Assembly (NCBI RefSeq): GCF_009764265.1
Contig: NZ_RWIR01000033.1
Coordinates: 62,001 to 126,000 of the forward strand
Reading direction: 5' to 3'
Source: Pseudomonas sp. PB101
GTDB taxonomy: Bacteria; Pseudomonadota; Gammaproteobacteria; Pseudomonadales; Pseudomonadaceae
Length of the DNA: 64,000 nucleotides
The position numbers and the translations under genes were made by a program. Shown piece after piece: positions 17,149 to 25,922 of the stretch. Position 1 is the first letter of the stretch. The number at the start of each line of letters is the position of its first letter. The notes beneath the pieces were generated by a model that was not told the origin of the DNA, ran no database searches, and saw only the letters and a list, made by a program, of their open reading frames with translations.

Positions 17149-19863
17149 TTATTGCCAGCCAAACCGGCGAATGTAGAAGCCCTTCACCGCCTGGGTCAGC
17201 GCCATGTACGCCAGCAGGATCACCGGCAGGAACACGAAGTACAGCGACGGCAAGGCCTGCAGCTTGAAGTAGTGCGCCAGCGGTCCCATCGGCAGGAAAA
17301 TCCCCACGGCCATGATCAGCCCGGTCATCACCAGCAACGGCATGGCCGCGCGGCTCTGCAGGAACGGGATCTTCGGCGTGCGGATCATGTGCACGATCAG
17401 CGTCTGGGTCAGCAGCCCGACCACGAACCAGCCGGACTGGAACAGGGTCTGGTGATCCGGCGTATTGGCATCGAACACGTACCACATCAAGGCGAACGTG
17501 GTGATGTCGAAGATCGAACTGATCGGCCCGAAAAACAGCATGAAGCGCCCGACATCGCCCGGCTGCCAGCGCTGCGGTTGCTTGAGCATTTCCTCGTCGA
17601 CGTTATCGAACGGAATGGCGATCTGCGAAATGTCGTAGAGCAGGTTCTGCACCAGCAAGTGCATCGGCAGCATCGGCAGGAACGGGATGAACGCACTGGC
17701 CACCAGCACCGAGAACACGTTGCCGAAGTTCGAACTGGCGGTCATCTTGATGTACTTGAGCATGTTGGCGAAGGTACGACGGCCTTCCAGCACGCCCTCC
17801 TCCAGCACCATCAGGCTCTTTTCCAGGAGGATGATGTCGGCCGCTTCCTTGGCGATGTCCACGGCGCTGTCCACGGAAATACCGATGTCGGCGGTGCGCA
17901 GGGCCGGGGCGTCGTTGATGCCGTCGCCCATGAAGCCGACCACATGGCCGTTGCCCTTGAGCAGGCGGACGATGCGCTCCTTGTGCGACGGCGTGAGTTT
18001 GGCGAAGACGTTGGTGGTCTCCACCGCCTTCGCAAGCTCGGCATCGCTCATGCGTTCGATGTCGTTGCCCATCAGCAGGCCTTGCTGTTCCAGGCCGACT
18101 TCGCGGCAGATCTTCGCCGTCACCAGCTCGTTGTCGCCGGTCAGCACTTTCACCGCCACGCCATGGGCCGCCAACGCCTTGAGGGCTGGCGCGGTGCTTT
18201 CTTTCGGCGGATCGAGAAACGCCACGTAACCGATCAGCGTCAGCGCCTGCTCATCGGCCAGGCTGTAGCTGTCGCGCCCTTCGATCATCGGCCGTGCCGC
18301 TACCGCCACCACCCGCAAGCCTTCGGCGTTGAATGCGGCCGTGACCTGACGGATGCGTGCCAGCAGTTCTTCGCTCAAGGCTTCATCGACCGCGCCATGA
18401 CGCACCCGCGAGCAGACCGCCAGCATCTCTTCCACCGCGCCCTTGCAGATCAGCAGATGCGGTTGATCGTGCCCGGCGACCACCACCGACATGCGTCGGC
18501 GGGTGAAGTCGAACGGGATCTCGTCGACCTTGCGAAACGCCGTGCCGACCTTCAACTCACGATGGATTTCGACGTGCTCGAGCACCGCCACATCCAGCAG
18601 GTTTTTCAGGCCGGTCTGGTAGTAGCTGTTGAGATAGGCCATTTCCAGTACGTCATCCGAGTCGTTGCCCCAGACGTCGACGTTGCGCGCCAGGAAGATC
18701 CTGTCCTGGGTCAGGGTGCCGGTCTTGTCGGTGCACAGCACGTCCATGGCGCCGAAGTTCTGGATGGCGTCGAGACGCTTGACGATGACTTTCTTGCGCG
18801 ACAGGAACACCGCGCCCTTGGCCAGGGTCGAGGTGACGATCATCGGCAGCATTTCCGGGGTCAGGCCCACGGCGATCGACAGCGCGAACAGCAGCGCTTC
18901 GGTCCAGTCGCCCTTGGTGAAACCGTTGATGAACAACACCAGCGGCGCCATCACGAACATGAAGCGGATCAATAGCCAGCTGACTTTGTTGACCCCGGTC
19001 TGGAACGACGTCGGCGCCCGGTCGGTGGCGCCGACCCGCTGGGCCAGGGCGCCGAAATAGGTGCTGTTGCCGGTGGTGACAATCACCGCCATGGCCGTGC
19101 CGGACACCACGTTGGTGCCCATGAACAGGATGTTGTCCAGGTCCAGGGGGTTGAGTGTGTCGCGGTCCTGCTGGCGGGGAAATTTTTCCACCGGCATCGA
19201 TTCACCGGTCATTGCTGCCTGGCTGACGAACAGGTCCTTGGCGCTGAGTACCCTGCAATCGGCGGGAATCATGTCACCGGCAGACAGCACGATCAGGTCG
19301 CCCGGCACCAGTTGCCTGATCGGCAATTCGATGCGCTGTGCGCTGTGTTCCTCAAGGTCGCGGCGCATCACCGTGGCAGTGTTGCTGACCATGGCCTTGA
19401 GGGCGTCGGCGGCCTGGTTGGACTTGGTTTCCTGCCAGAAGCGCAGCAAGGTCGAGAGCACCACCATGGAGAAAATCACGATGGCGGCTTTCATGTCTTC
19501 GGTCAGCCAGGAGATGACCGCCAGCAAGGTCAGCAGCAGGTTGAACGGATTCTTGTAGCAGTGCCACAGGTGCGTCCACCACGGCAGCGGCTGTTCGTGC
19601 TCGACTTCATTGAGGCCGAATTGTTCGCGCAGGGCATCGGCTTCGAGTTCGCTCAAGCCGTCGGTGTGACTGCCCAGGGTGTTGAGCAATTGACCGGTGT
19701 CGCTGCCGGCAGCGGCCACCAGTGTTTGCGCCAGGGTGGGCGGGACTTCACGGCTGACCGTGGTGTCGGTGAAGGTTTCCAGCAACGCCAGGCGGCGGAA
19801 GTGCCGGGCGATGTGGCGGTTACGCAGGAAACCTGCGAAGAATTCCTTGAGGGTAAGTTTCAT
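17149..19863 (-). CDS. mgtA: Magnesium-translocating P-type ATPase (MgtA/MgtB type)
   Basis: A 904-residue inner-membrane P3B ATPase importing Mg2+. It has an N-terminal cytoplasmic helix bundle, an actuator domain (M-T-G-E-S-M-P), the phosphorylation motif D-K-T-G-T-L-T near residue 380, a nucleotide-binding domain, the hinge G-D-G-I-N-D-A-P-A-L, and about ten membrane helices. The length matches MgtA. The ATG at 19863 gives the family N-terminus M-K-L-T-L-K-E-F-F. Expression of such genes usually answers to low Mg2+ through long leaders, and here 460-560 bases upstream are free of recognised genes. Confidence 0.95.
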   Translation of the reverse strand: MKLTLKEFFAGFLRNRHIARHFRRLALLETFTDTTVSREVPPTLAQTLVAAAGSDTGQLLNTLGSHTDGLSELEADALREQFGLNEVEHEQPLPWWTHLWHCYKNPFNLLLTLLAVISWLTEDMKAAIVIFSMVVLSTLLRFWQETKSNQAADALKAMVSNTATVMRRDLEEHSAQRIELPIRQLVPGDLIVLSAGDMIPADCRVLSAKDLFVSQAAMTGESMPVEKFPRQQDRDTLNPLDLDNILFMGTNVVSGTAMAVIVTTGNSTYFGALAQRVGATDRAPTSFQTGVNKVSWLLIRFMFVMAPLVLFINGFTKGDWTEALLFALSIAVGLTPEMLPMIVTSTLAKGAVFLSRKKVIVKRLDAIQNFGAMDVLCTDKTGTLTQDRIFLARNVDVWGNDSDDVLEMAYLNSYYQTGLKNLLDVAVLEHVEIHRELKVGTAFRKVDEIPFDFTRRRMSVVVAGHDQPHLLICKGAVEEMLAVCSRVRHGAVDEALSEELLARIRQVTAAFNAEGLRVVAVAARPMIEGRDSYSLADEQALTLIGYVAFLDPPKESTAPALKALAAHGVAVKVLTGDNELVTAKICREVGLEQQGLLMGNDIERMSDAELAKAVETTNVFAKLTPSHKERIVRLLKGNGHVVGFMGDGINDAPALRTADIGISVDSAVDIAKEAADIILLEKSLMVLEEGVLEGRRTFANMLKYIKMTASSNFGNVFSVLVASAFIPFLPMLPMHLLVQNLLYDISQIAIPFDNVDEEMLKQPQRWQPGDVGRFMLFFGPISSIFDITTFALMWYVFDANTPDHQTLFQSGWFVVGLLTQTLIVHMIRTPKIPFLQSRAAMPLLVMTGLIMAVGIFLPMGPLAHYFKLQALPSLYFVFLPVILLAYMALTQAVKGFYIRRFGWQ

Positions 19864-20332
19864 GGCTGGTGCCCCTTTGGTCAGCCGGGAAACCGTCGAG
19901 CAGGCAGGTCCACGCCGCTGCCGCCGGAACAACCGGCAAAGCAAGGCCTGGCGCGCCGGTCACGAATGACAGGCGTGTCGATAGAGCGGCGGCCACGACA
20001 AAAAGTCGAAACCACGCACTGTTCAGCGTCGATGAGAGGGACGTCGGGACACGGCCGGGACTGGCCATGATCGGGATGCCGCTGCTCGCTTGTCGGCGAG
20101 ACAACGGCACAGGAGACTGCGCGTTATCTTGCCGAGAAAATGCCGGTTACCGAGACCGGCCGACAACTGTCACTCGAACAAGTACCCACTGTGGGTCTCC
20201 GTAATGGATGAAAACGCGCGAAGCTTACGCCCCGATGTTTGCAGAGTAAACCCGATACAAAATATTGCAGGGGCAATCTCGGGGATCTTCAGGAAGGGTT
20301 CAGGAATCAATGTATGTGGTGCTTTTCAGACC
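19864..20332 (-). promoter_or_regulatory. Long leader/upstream region of mgtA
   Basis: No gene is recognised. The stretch contains a short palindrome (GCCGGT...ACCGGC, 20142-20160) and an open minus-strand frame starting at an ATG near 20068 that runs into the start of mgtA in another frame. Long leaders with short peptides or Mg2+-sensing RNA control mgtA in enterobacteria. Whether the same applies here is inference. Confidence 0.3.
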
Positions 20333-20402
20333 GCCATCGCGGGCAAGCCCGCTCCCACAAGGATCACTCCAAACCTGTGGGAGCGGGCTTGCCCGCGATG
20401 GC
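20333..20402. repeat. REP palindrome pair
   Basis: Perfect 27-base inverted REP copies (20333-20359 and 20376-20402; core GGGAGCGGGCTTGCCCGCGA) just downstream of pvdA. They separate it from the mgtA leader. Confidence 0.9.
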
Positions 20403-20424
20403 AATTTTGTAGGCGCCGCAGGAC

Positions 20425-21762
20425 TCAACTGGCCGTGGCCAACAACAAATCCACCACCGACCGCCCCTGCCCGCGATGCTTGCCGTGCTCATACAAGGAG
20501 CCGGCAATCTCGTCCGCACGAATCGGCAGGATCGACAGCAAGGTGTCGCTCAGCCCGTGGCTGGCCTGGCAGAAGCCCTGCATGTAGAGGCCGGCCTTGC
20601 AGCGTTCGTCGGTGATCAGTTTGTAGTTGCGATCGACCTCGAAATCGCCCAGGTACTCTTCCAGCGGCGCCAGCAACTTGCGGTGCATCTGCCGCTCGTA
20701 ACCGGTGGCCAGGACCACGGCATCGTAGTGACGAACCGAGACTTCACCGGTGGCGTTGTTGCGCAACAGCAGTTCGACGCCGCGCTCGTTGGCGGTGGCT
20801 TTTTCGATAGTGGTCAGGGTGTGGAACGCATGCCGGGCGATGCCCGAGACCTTCTGCCGGTAGAAGATGCCGTAGATGCGCTCGATCAGGTCGATGTCCA
20901 CCACCGAGTAGTTGGTGTTGTGGTACTCGTTGACCAGTCGTTCGCGCTCGCTGTCAGGCTGCTGGAACACCAGGTCGGTGAACTCCGGCGAGAACACTTC
21001 GTTGACGAAGGGGCTGTCGTCGGCCGGCTTGAGTGCCGAGCCGCGCAGGATCATGTCCACCTGCACCGACGGGAAGCTGTCGTTCAGATCGATGAAAGCC
21101 TCTGCCGCGCTCTGCCCGCCACCGATGATCGCAATGCTCATCGGCTGGTTGTTCACGCACGGCTGCTTGGCCATCTGCGCCAGGTACTGGGAGTGGTGGA
21201 ACACCCGGCCGTCATCCTTGAGCGCCTTGAACACCTCGGGAATACGCGGCGTGCCACCGGCGCTGACCACCACCGCACGGGTGGTGCGCACATGCTGATG
21301 GCCGCTTGTATCGCGGGAAATCACCCGCAACGCCTCGACCTGATGGTTGTGCAGCACCGGCTCGATGGTCAGCACTTCTTCACCGTAACGGCTTTGCGCG
21401 GTGAACTGCCCGGCGACCCAGCGCAGGTAGTCGTTGTACTCCATGCGGCACGGATAGAAGGTGCCCAGATTGATGAAGTCCACCAGGCGCCCGTGGGCCT
21501 TGAGGTAATTGACGAACGAGTAAGGGCTGGTCGGATTGCGCAGGGTCACCAGGTCCTTGAGGAAGGAAATCTGCAACTCGCTCTGGGTCACCAGGGTGTT
21601 GCCGTGCCAGCGGTAGTCGGCCTGCTTGTCGAGAAACAGCACATCCAGATTGCCCTGGCTCGCCCCGCGCTCTTGCAGCGCGATGGCCAGTGCCAGGTTC
21701 GACGGGCCGAATCCGACGCCGATCAGGTCGTGAACGAGGGGCGATGCAATTGCCTGTGTCAT
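20425..21762 (-). CDS. pvdA: L-ornithine N5-monooxygenase (pyoverdine biosynthesis)
   Basis: A 445-residue flavin enzyme that uses FAD, NADPH and O2 to hydroxylate the side-chain nitrogen of L-ornithine, supplying the hydroxamate iron ligand. The FAD site G-V-G-F-G-P-S-N is at residues 15-22, the NADPH site I-I-G-G-G-Q-S-A-A-E near 213-222, and the C-terminal A-T-G-Y substrate/FAD motif is intact. The length equals PvdA of P. aeruginosa. An exact PvdS-type box lies about 100 bases upstream, and the start has AGAGGA. Its upstream neighbour on the same strand is fpvI, as in P. aeruginosa. Cytoplasmic or membrane-associated. Confidence 0.97.
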   Translation of the reverse strand: MTQAIASPLVHDLIGVGFGPSNLALAIALQERGASQGNLDVLFLDKQADYRWHGNTLVTQSELQISFLKDLVTLRNPTSPYSFVNYLKAHGRLVDFINLGTFYPCRMEYNDYLRWVAGQFTAQSRYGEEVLTIEPVLHNHQVEALRVISRDTSGHQHVRTTRAVVVSAGGTPRIPEVFKALKDDGRVFHHSQYLAQMAKQPCVNNQPMSIAIIGGGQSAAEAFIDLNDSFPSVQVDMILRGSALKPADDSPFVNEVFSPEFTDLVFQQPDSERERLVNEYHNTNYSVVDIDLIERIYGIFYRQKVSGIARHAFHTLTTIEKATANERGVELLLRNNATGEVSVRHYDAVVLATGYERQMHRKLLAPLEEYLGDFEVDRNYKLITDERCKAGLYMQGFCQASHGLSDTLLSILPIRADEIAGSLYEHGKHRGQGRSVVDLLLATAS

Positions 21763-21783
21763 TTCCAGTGTCCTCTGGATGTT

Positions 21784-21799
21784 CCCCGCTAAAGCGGGG
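21784..21799 (-). other. Hairpin in the pvdA 5' leader
   Basis: CCCCGCT-AA-AGCGGGG, a perfect 7-bp stem between the pvdA promoter and its start. There is no T-run, so it is not a classic terminator; it may stabilise the leader. Confidence 0.45.
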
Positions 21800-21860
21800 C
21801 ATTGAACCTAAGTGACCTGACAGGCTTTGGGTCGCACAACAGGTCGTCTGTTGAGTAGGA

Positions 21861-21884
21861 ACGAGGACAATGAAACAAAATTTA
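21861..21884 (-). promoter_or_regulatory. Iron-starvation (PvdS) box of pvdA
   Basis: Read on the minus strand this is TAAAT, 16 bases, CGT: an exact match to the promoter element used by the ECF sigma factor PvdS. It sits about 100 bases before the pvdA start. Confidence 0.9.
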
Positions 21885-21909
21885 ACAAGGCTTGATGAAT
21901 CCGCCGGAA

Positions 21910-22392
21910 TCAGTGCTCTTCCCACTGACGCATCCGCACACGGCAATGCTTCATGGCATTGACAATGTGTTTTTCCACCAGGGCCTTGGAAATACCCAGT
22001 TGCCCGGCGATCTCCGAATGGGACTGGCCGTCGATCTTGCGCAGCAGAAAGCTTTCGCGGCACAGCCGTGGCAGTTCCGCCAGGGCACGCTGGAGCATGT
22101 CCAGGCGCTGGCCGTGATCGAGGACCTTGTGCGGCGAAGGCGTGAAGCAGCTTTCTTCGCTGTCGAGTACGTCCAGCGGCTCGGTGCGCCGCAAGGCGTT
22201 GCGCCGATGGTCATCGACGACCAGGTTCAGGGCGGTGCGATAAAGGAATGCCCGGGGCTGCTCGATCGGCGTCTCGCTGGAACGCTCCAGGACCCGCAGG
22301 TAAGCGTCATGCACCACATCTTCGGCCACCTGACGGTTGCCCAGCCTGGCGTTCAGGAAACACACCAGCTCGCGATAGTAGTTTTCCAACAT
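21910..22392 (-). CDS. fpvI: ECF sigma factor for the ferripyoverdine receptor (FpvI-like)
   Basis: A 160-residue sigma factor with region 2 (residues about 5-70: F-L-N-A-R-L-G-N-R-Q-V-A-E-D-V-V-H-D-A-Y-L-R-V) and region 4 (about 105-155: L-P-R-L-C-R-E-S-F-L-L-R, S-E-I-A-G-Q-L-G-I-S-K-A-L-V-E-K-H-I). Size and position beside pvdA match FpvI, which drives fpvA when FpvA reports bound ferripyoverdine. I chose ATG 22392 (GGGAG upstream) rather than an upstream ATG that adds 28 non-conserved residues. The anti-sigma gene fpvR that normally lies next to it is absent here. Confidence 0.9.
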   Translation of the reverse strand: MLENYYRELVCFLNARLGNRQVAEDVVHDAYLRVLERSSETPIEQPRAFLYRTALNLVVDDHRRNALRRTEPLDVLDSEESCFTPSPHKVLDHGQRLDMLQRALAELPRLCRESFLLRKIDGQSHSEIAGQLGISKALVEKHIVNAMKHCRVRMRQWEEH

Positions 22393-22486
22393 GACTCCCG
22401 TCCGCACGGGGGTGCGGTTACTGTCCTTGAGCCCTTTGTGCCAGCGTTGAAATAAACGGTGGCACGATAGTGGCAATTAGTATCGC

Positions 22487-22505
22487 GTAATTTATAGTAA
22501 TTCTC
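22487..22505 (-). promoter_or_regulatory. Possible Fur-box-like site upstream of fpvI
   Basis: A 19-base AT-rich stretch matching 11 of 19 positions of the Fur consensus, about 95 bases upstream of fpvI. Iron-dependent control by Fur is expected for this gene, but the match is weak. Confidence 0.35.
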
Positions 22506-22556
22506 ATATAGATTTAAAGTACCGCGTCGCCTTGCCCGATAAATAGTCGTGGACTA

Positions 22557-22656
22557 TGTGGGAGCGAGCCTGCTCGCGATGGCCGTGAACGATGATGCGT
22601 ACTTTCTGATTTAACGCGTCGTCCTTGCGGCCATCGCGAGCAGGCTCGCTCCTACA
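22557..22656. repeat. REP palindrome pair
   Basis: Inverted REP copies (core GGGAGCGAGCCTGCTCGCGA) at both ends of a 100-base segment between fpvI and the pvdR promoter. Confidence 0.87.
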
Positions 22657-22674
22657 GTGGTTTGTGTTGTCGGC

Positions 22675-22698
22675 TAAATTCTCTGCTCTGTTCAACGT
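22675..22698 (+). promoter_or_regulatory. Iron-starvation (PvdS) box of pvdR-pvdT-opmQ
   Basis: TAAAT, 16 bases, CGT: an exact PvdS-type element ending 67 bases before the pvdR start. Confidence 0.88.
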
Positions 22699-22765
22699 CT
22701 ACAGGACAGCTTCCCGTCTCTGCGCCGCTCAACGACGGGCCGATATCCTTTGGCCGGAACCCTGC

Positions 22766-23941
22766 ATGAAACGTCCCCGACAGACCCGCCGCGCGCTGCT
22801 TGCAACACTTTGCCTGATCCCTGTAGTAGTCGCCGTCGCCGCCTGGCAGTTCATCCCGCCGGGCCGCGACCAGTTCGCCACCGTCCAGGTCAGCCGCGCC
22901 GACATCGAAAGCAGCGTCACGGCCTTGGGCACCCTGCAACCGCGGCGCTATGTCGATGTCGGCGCCCAGGCTTCCGGGCAGATCCACAAGATCCACGTGG
23001 AAGTCGGCGACCGGGTCAAGGAAGGCCAGTTGCTGGTGGAAATCGACCCGTCCACGCAACAGGCAAAACTCGATGCCGGGCGGTTCTCCATCGAAAACCT
23101 CAAGGCGCAGCTGCAGGAACAACGGGCGCAACACGAACTGGCCCGGCAGAAATACCAGCGCCAACAGAACCTCGCCGCTGGCGGTGCCACCCGTGATGAA
23201 GACGTGCAGACCGCCCAGGCTGAATTGCGCGTGACCCAGGCGCGCATCGACATGTTCCAGGCGCAGATCCGCCAGGCCGAAGCCAGCCTGCGCAGCGATC
23301 AGGCAGAGCTCGGCTACACGCGGATCTATGCACCGATGGCCGGCACCGTGGTGGCCCTGGATGCTCGCGAAGGCCAGACCCTCAACGCCCAGCAGCAGAC
23401 ACCGCTGATCCTGCGCATCGCCAAGCTGTCGCCCATGACCGTATGGGCCGAGGTCTCGGAGGCCGACATCGGCCACGTCAAACCCGGCATGCACGCCTGG
23501 TTCACCACCCTGAGCGGCGGCACCCGGCGCTGGACCAGCACCGTGCGGCAAATCCTCCCTGTCCCGCCCAAGCCGCTGGACCAGACCAGCCAGGGCGGCG
23601 GCAGTCCCGCCAGCACCAGCAAAAGCGGGAGTGCCCGCGTGGTGCTGTACACGGTGTTGCTGGACGTCGACAACGTCGACAACGCGCTGATGGCGGAAAT
23701 GACCACCCAGGTGTTCTTCGTCGCCAACCAGGCGCAGAACGTGCTCACCGCGCCGATCGCCGCCCTGCAGGCCGGCACACAACCAGACCTGCAGACCGCG
23801 CAAGTGGTCGCCAGCAATGGCAGCATCCAACAGCGCAACGTGCGCACCGGCATCAGTGACCGCCTGCGGGTGCAGATCCTCGATGGCCTGCAAGAAGGCG
23901 ATCACCTGTTGATCGGTCCGGTCGACGGGAGTGGCGGCTGA
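22766..23941 (+). CDS. pvdR: PvdR, membrane fusion subunit of the pyoverdine efflux/recycling pump
   Basis: A 391-residue MacA-type periplasmic adaptor, the same length as P. aeruginosa PvdR. An N-terminal membrane anchor/signal (residues about 10-28) is followed by lipoyl halves (G-A-Q-A-S-G-Q-I-H-K-I-H-V; Y-A-P-M-A-G-T-V-V-A-L) around a Gln/Ala-rich coiled coil (about 105-200) and a beta-barrel region. With PvdT and OpmQ it forms the pump that recycles periplasmic pyoverdine and also exports it. I chose ATG 22766 because the frame upstream overlaps the promoter. Its stop touches the pvdT start. Confidence 0.95.
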   Translation: MKRPRQTRRALLATLCLIPVVVAVAAWQFIPPGRDQFATVQVSRADIESSVTALGTLQPRRYVDVGAQASGQIHKIHVEVGDRVKEGQLLVEIDPSTQQAKLDAGRFSIENLKAQLQEQRAQHELARQKYQRQQNLAAGGATRDEDVQTAQAELRVTQARIDMFQAQIRQAEASLRSDQAELGYTRIYAPMAGTVVALDAREGQTLNAQQQTPLILRIAKLSPMTVWAEVSEADIGHVKPGMHAWFTTLSGGTRRWTSTVRQILPVPPKPLDQTSQGGGSPASTSKSGSARVVLYTVLLDVDNVDNALMAEMTTQVFFVANQAQNVLTAPIAALQAGTQPDLQTAQVVASNGSIQQRNVRTGISDRLRVQILDGLQEGDHLLIGPVDGSGG

Positions 23942-25915
23942 ATGCACACGCCCCTGATCGACCTTGCGGACATCCGCAAAGCCTACGGCGGTGGCGACGC
24001 GCCTGAAGTTCATGTGTTGCGCGGCATCGACCTGTCGATCCATGCCGGTGAGTTCGTGGCGATTGTCGGCGCTTCCGGTTCCGGCAAATCGACGCTGATG
24101 AACATCCTCGGTTGTCTCGACCGCCCGACCTCGGGCGAATACCGCTTCGCCGGGGAAAACGTCGCCGCCCTCGACAGTGACGAACTGGCCTGGCTGCGTC
24201 GCGAAGCCTTTGGTTTCGTGTTCCAGGGCTATCACCTGATTCCGTCCGGTTCGGCCCAGGAAAACGTCGAGATGCCGGCGATCTACGCAGGCACCCCGGC
24301 CGCCGAACGCCACGCCCGCGCCGCCGCCCTGCTCGACCGCCTCGGCCTGGCTTCGCGCACCGGCAACCGTCCGCACCAGCTCTCCGGCGGTCAGCAGCAA
24401 CGGGTGTCGATTGCCCGCGCGCTGATGAACGGCGGTCACATCATTCTGGCCGACGAACCCACCGGCGCCCTCGACAGCCACAGCGGCGCCGAGGTCATGA
24501 CCCTGCTCGACGAACTGGCCAGCCAGGGCCACGTAGTGATCCTCATCACCCATGACCGCGAAGTGGCGGCCCGGGCCAAACGCATCATCGAGATCCGCGA
24601 CGGCGAGATCATCAGCGACAGTGCCCGGGACAATCCCGCCGCGCAAAACTCGGCCAATCCCGGCGCCCTGCAAGCCGTCGATTTGCGCAAGCGCCTGAGC
24701 GAGGGCGCCGAAGCCACCGGCGCCTGGAAAGGCGAATTGGTCGATGCCGTGCACGCGGCGTGGCGGGTGATGTGGATCAACAAGTTCCGCACCGCGCTGA
24801 CCCTGCTCGGGATCATCATCGGCGTGGCCTCGGTGGTGGTGATGCTCGCCGTGGGCGAAGGCAGCAAGCGCCAGGTGATGGCGCAGATGGGCGCGTTCGG
24901 CTCCAACATCATTTACCTCAGCGGCTCGGCGCCCAACCCGCGCACGCCAATGGGCATCGTCACCCTCGATGAGGTCGCGGCGATTGCCAGCTTGCCGCAA
25001 GTGACGCGGATCATGCCGGTGATTGGCCAGGAAGCCGGGGTGCGCTTTGGCAACCTCGACCATTTGAGTTATGTCGGCGGCAATGACACCAATTTTCCGA
25101 CGATCTTCAACTGGCCGGTGGTCGAAGGCAGCTACTTCACCCACGCCGATGAACAGAACGCCGCAGCGGTCGCGGTGATCGGGCACAAGGTGCGGACCAA
25201 ACTGCTCAAGGACGTGGCCAACCCGATCGGCCAGTACATCCTGATCGAAAACGTACCCTTCCAGGTGGTCGGCGTGCTCGCCGAAAAAGGCGCCAGCTCC
25301 GGCGACTCCGACAGCGACGACCGCATCGCCATCCCCTACTCCGCCGCGAGCGTGCGCCTGTTCGGCACGCACAATCCCGAGTACATCGCCATCGCCGCCG
25401 CCGACGCGCGCAAGGTCAAGGAAACCGAAAAAGCCATCGAGCAATTGATGCTGCGCCTGCACGACGGCAAGCACGATTTCGAACTGACCAACAACGCGGC
25501 GATGATCCAGGCCGAGGCCCGCACGCAAAACACCCTGTCGCTGATGCTCGGTTCGATTGCCGCCATTTCGCTGCTGGTGGGCGGGATCGGCGTGATGAAC
25601 ATCATGCTCATGACCGTGCGCGAACGCACCCGCGAGATCGGCATCCGCATGGCCACCGGCGCCCGCCAGCGCGACATCCTGCGCCAGTTCCTCACCGAAG
25701 CGGTGATGCTCTCGGTAGTGGGCGGCCTCACCGGGATCGCCCTGGCGCTGATCGTCGGCGGCGTGCTGATGTTCAGCGAAGTGGCTGTCGCGTTCTCCCT
25801 GATAGCGGTGCTGGGCGCCTTCGGCTGCGCCCTGGTCACCGGTGTTGTTTTCGGCTACATGCCGGCCCGTAAAGCTGCCCGGCTCGACCCGGTCACGGCC
25901 CTTACCAGTGAATGA
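23942..25915 (+). CDS. pvdT: PvdT, MacB-type ABC transporter of the pyoverdine efflux pump
   Basis: A 657-residue ATPase/permease fusion. The ABC domain comes first (Walker [10 protein letters not shown] near residue 43; signature L-S-G-G-Q-Q-Q-R near 147; Walker B I-I-L-A-D-E-P-T). A large periplasmic domain and four membrane helices follow, with the MacB motif [16 protein letters not shown]. It energises the PvdRT-OpmQ tripartite pump. The start directly follows the pvdR stop (no gap), so translation is probably coupled. Confidence 0.96.
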   Translation: MHTPLIDLADIRKAYGGGDAPEVHVLRGIDLSIHAGEFVAIVGASGSGKSTLMNILGCLDRPTSGEYRFAGENVAALDSDELAWLRREAFGFVFQGYHLIPSGSAQENVEMPAIYAGTPAAERHARAAALLDRLGLASRTGNRPHQLSGGQQQRVSIARALMNGGHIILADEPTGALDSHSGAEVMTLLDELASQGHVVILITHDREVAARAKRIIEIRDGEIISDSARDNPAAQNSANPGALQAVDLRKRLSEGAEATGAWKGELVDAVHAAWRVMWINKFRTALTLLGIIIGVASVVVMLAVGEGSKRQVMAQMGAFGSNIIYLSGSAPNPRTPMGIVTLDEVAAIASLPQVTRIMPVIGQEAGVRFGNLDHLSYVGGNDTNFPTIFNWPVVEGSYFTHADEQNAAAVAVIGHKVRTKLLKDVANPIGQYILIENVPFQVVGVLAEKGASSGDSDSDDRIAIPYSAASVRLFGTHNPEYIAIAAADARKVKETEKAIEQLMLRLHDGKHDFELTNNAAMIQAEARTQNTLSLMLGSIAAISLLVGGIGVMNIMLMTVRERTREIGIRMATGARQRDILRQFLTEAVMLSVVGGLTGIALALIVGGVLMFSEVAVAFSLIAVLGAFGCALVTGVVFGYMPARKAARLDPVTALTSE

Positions 25916-25922
25916 TCGATTT

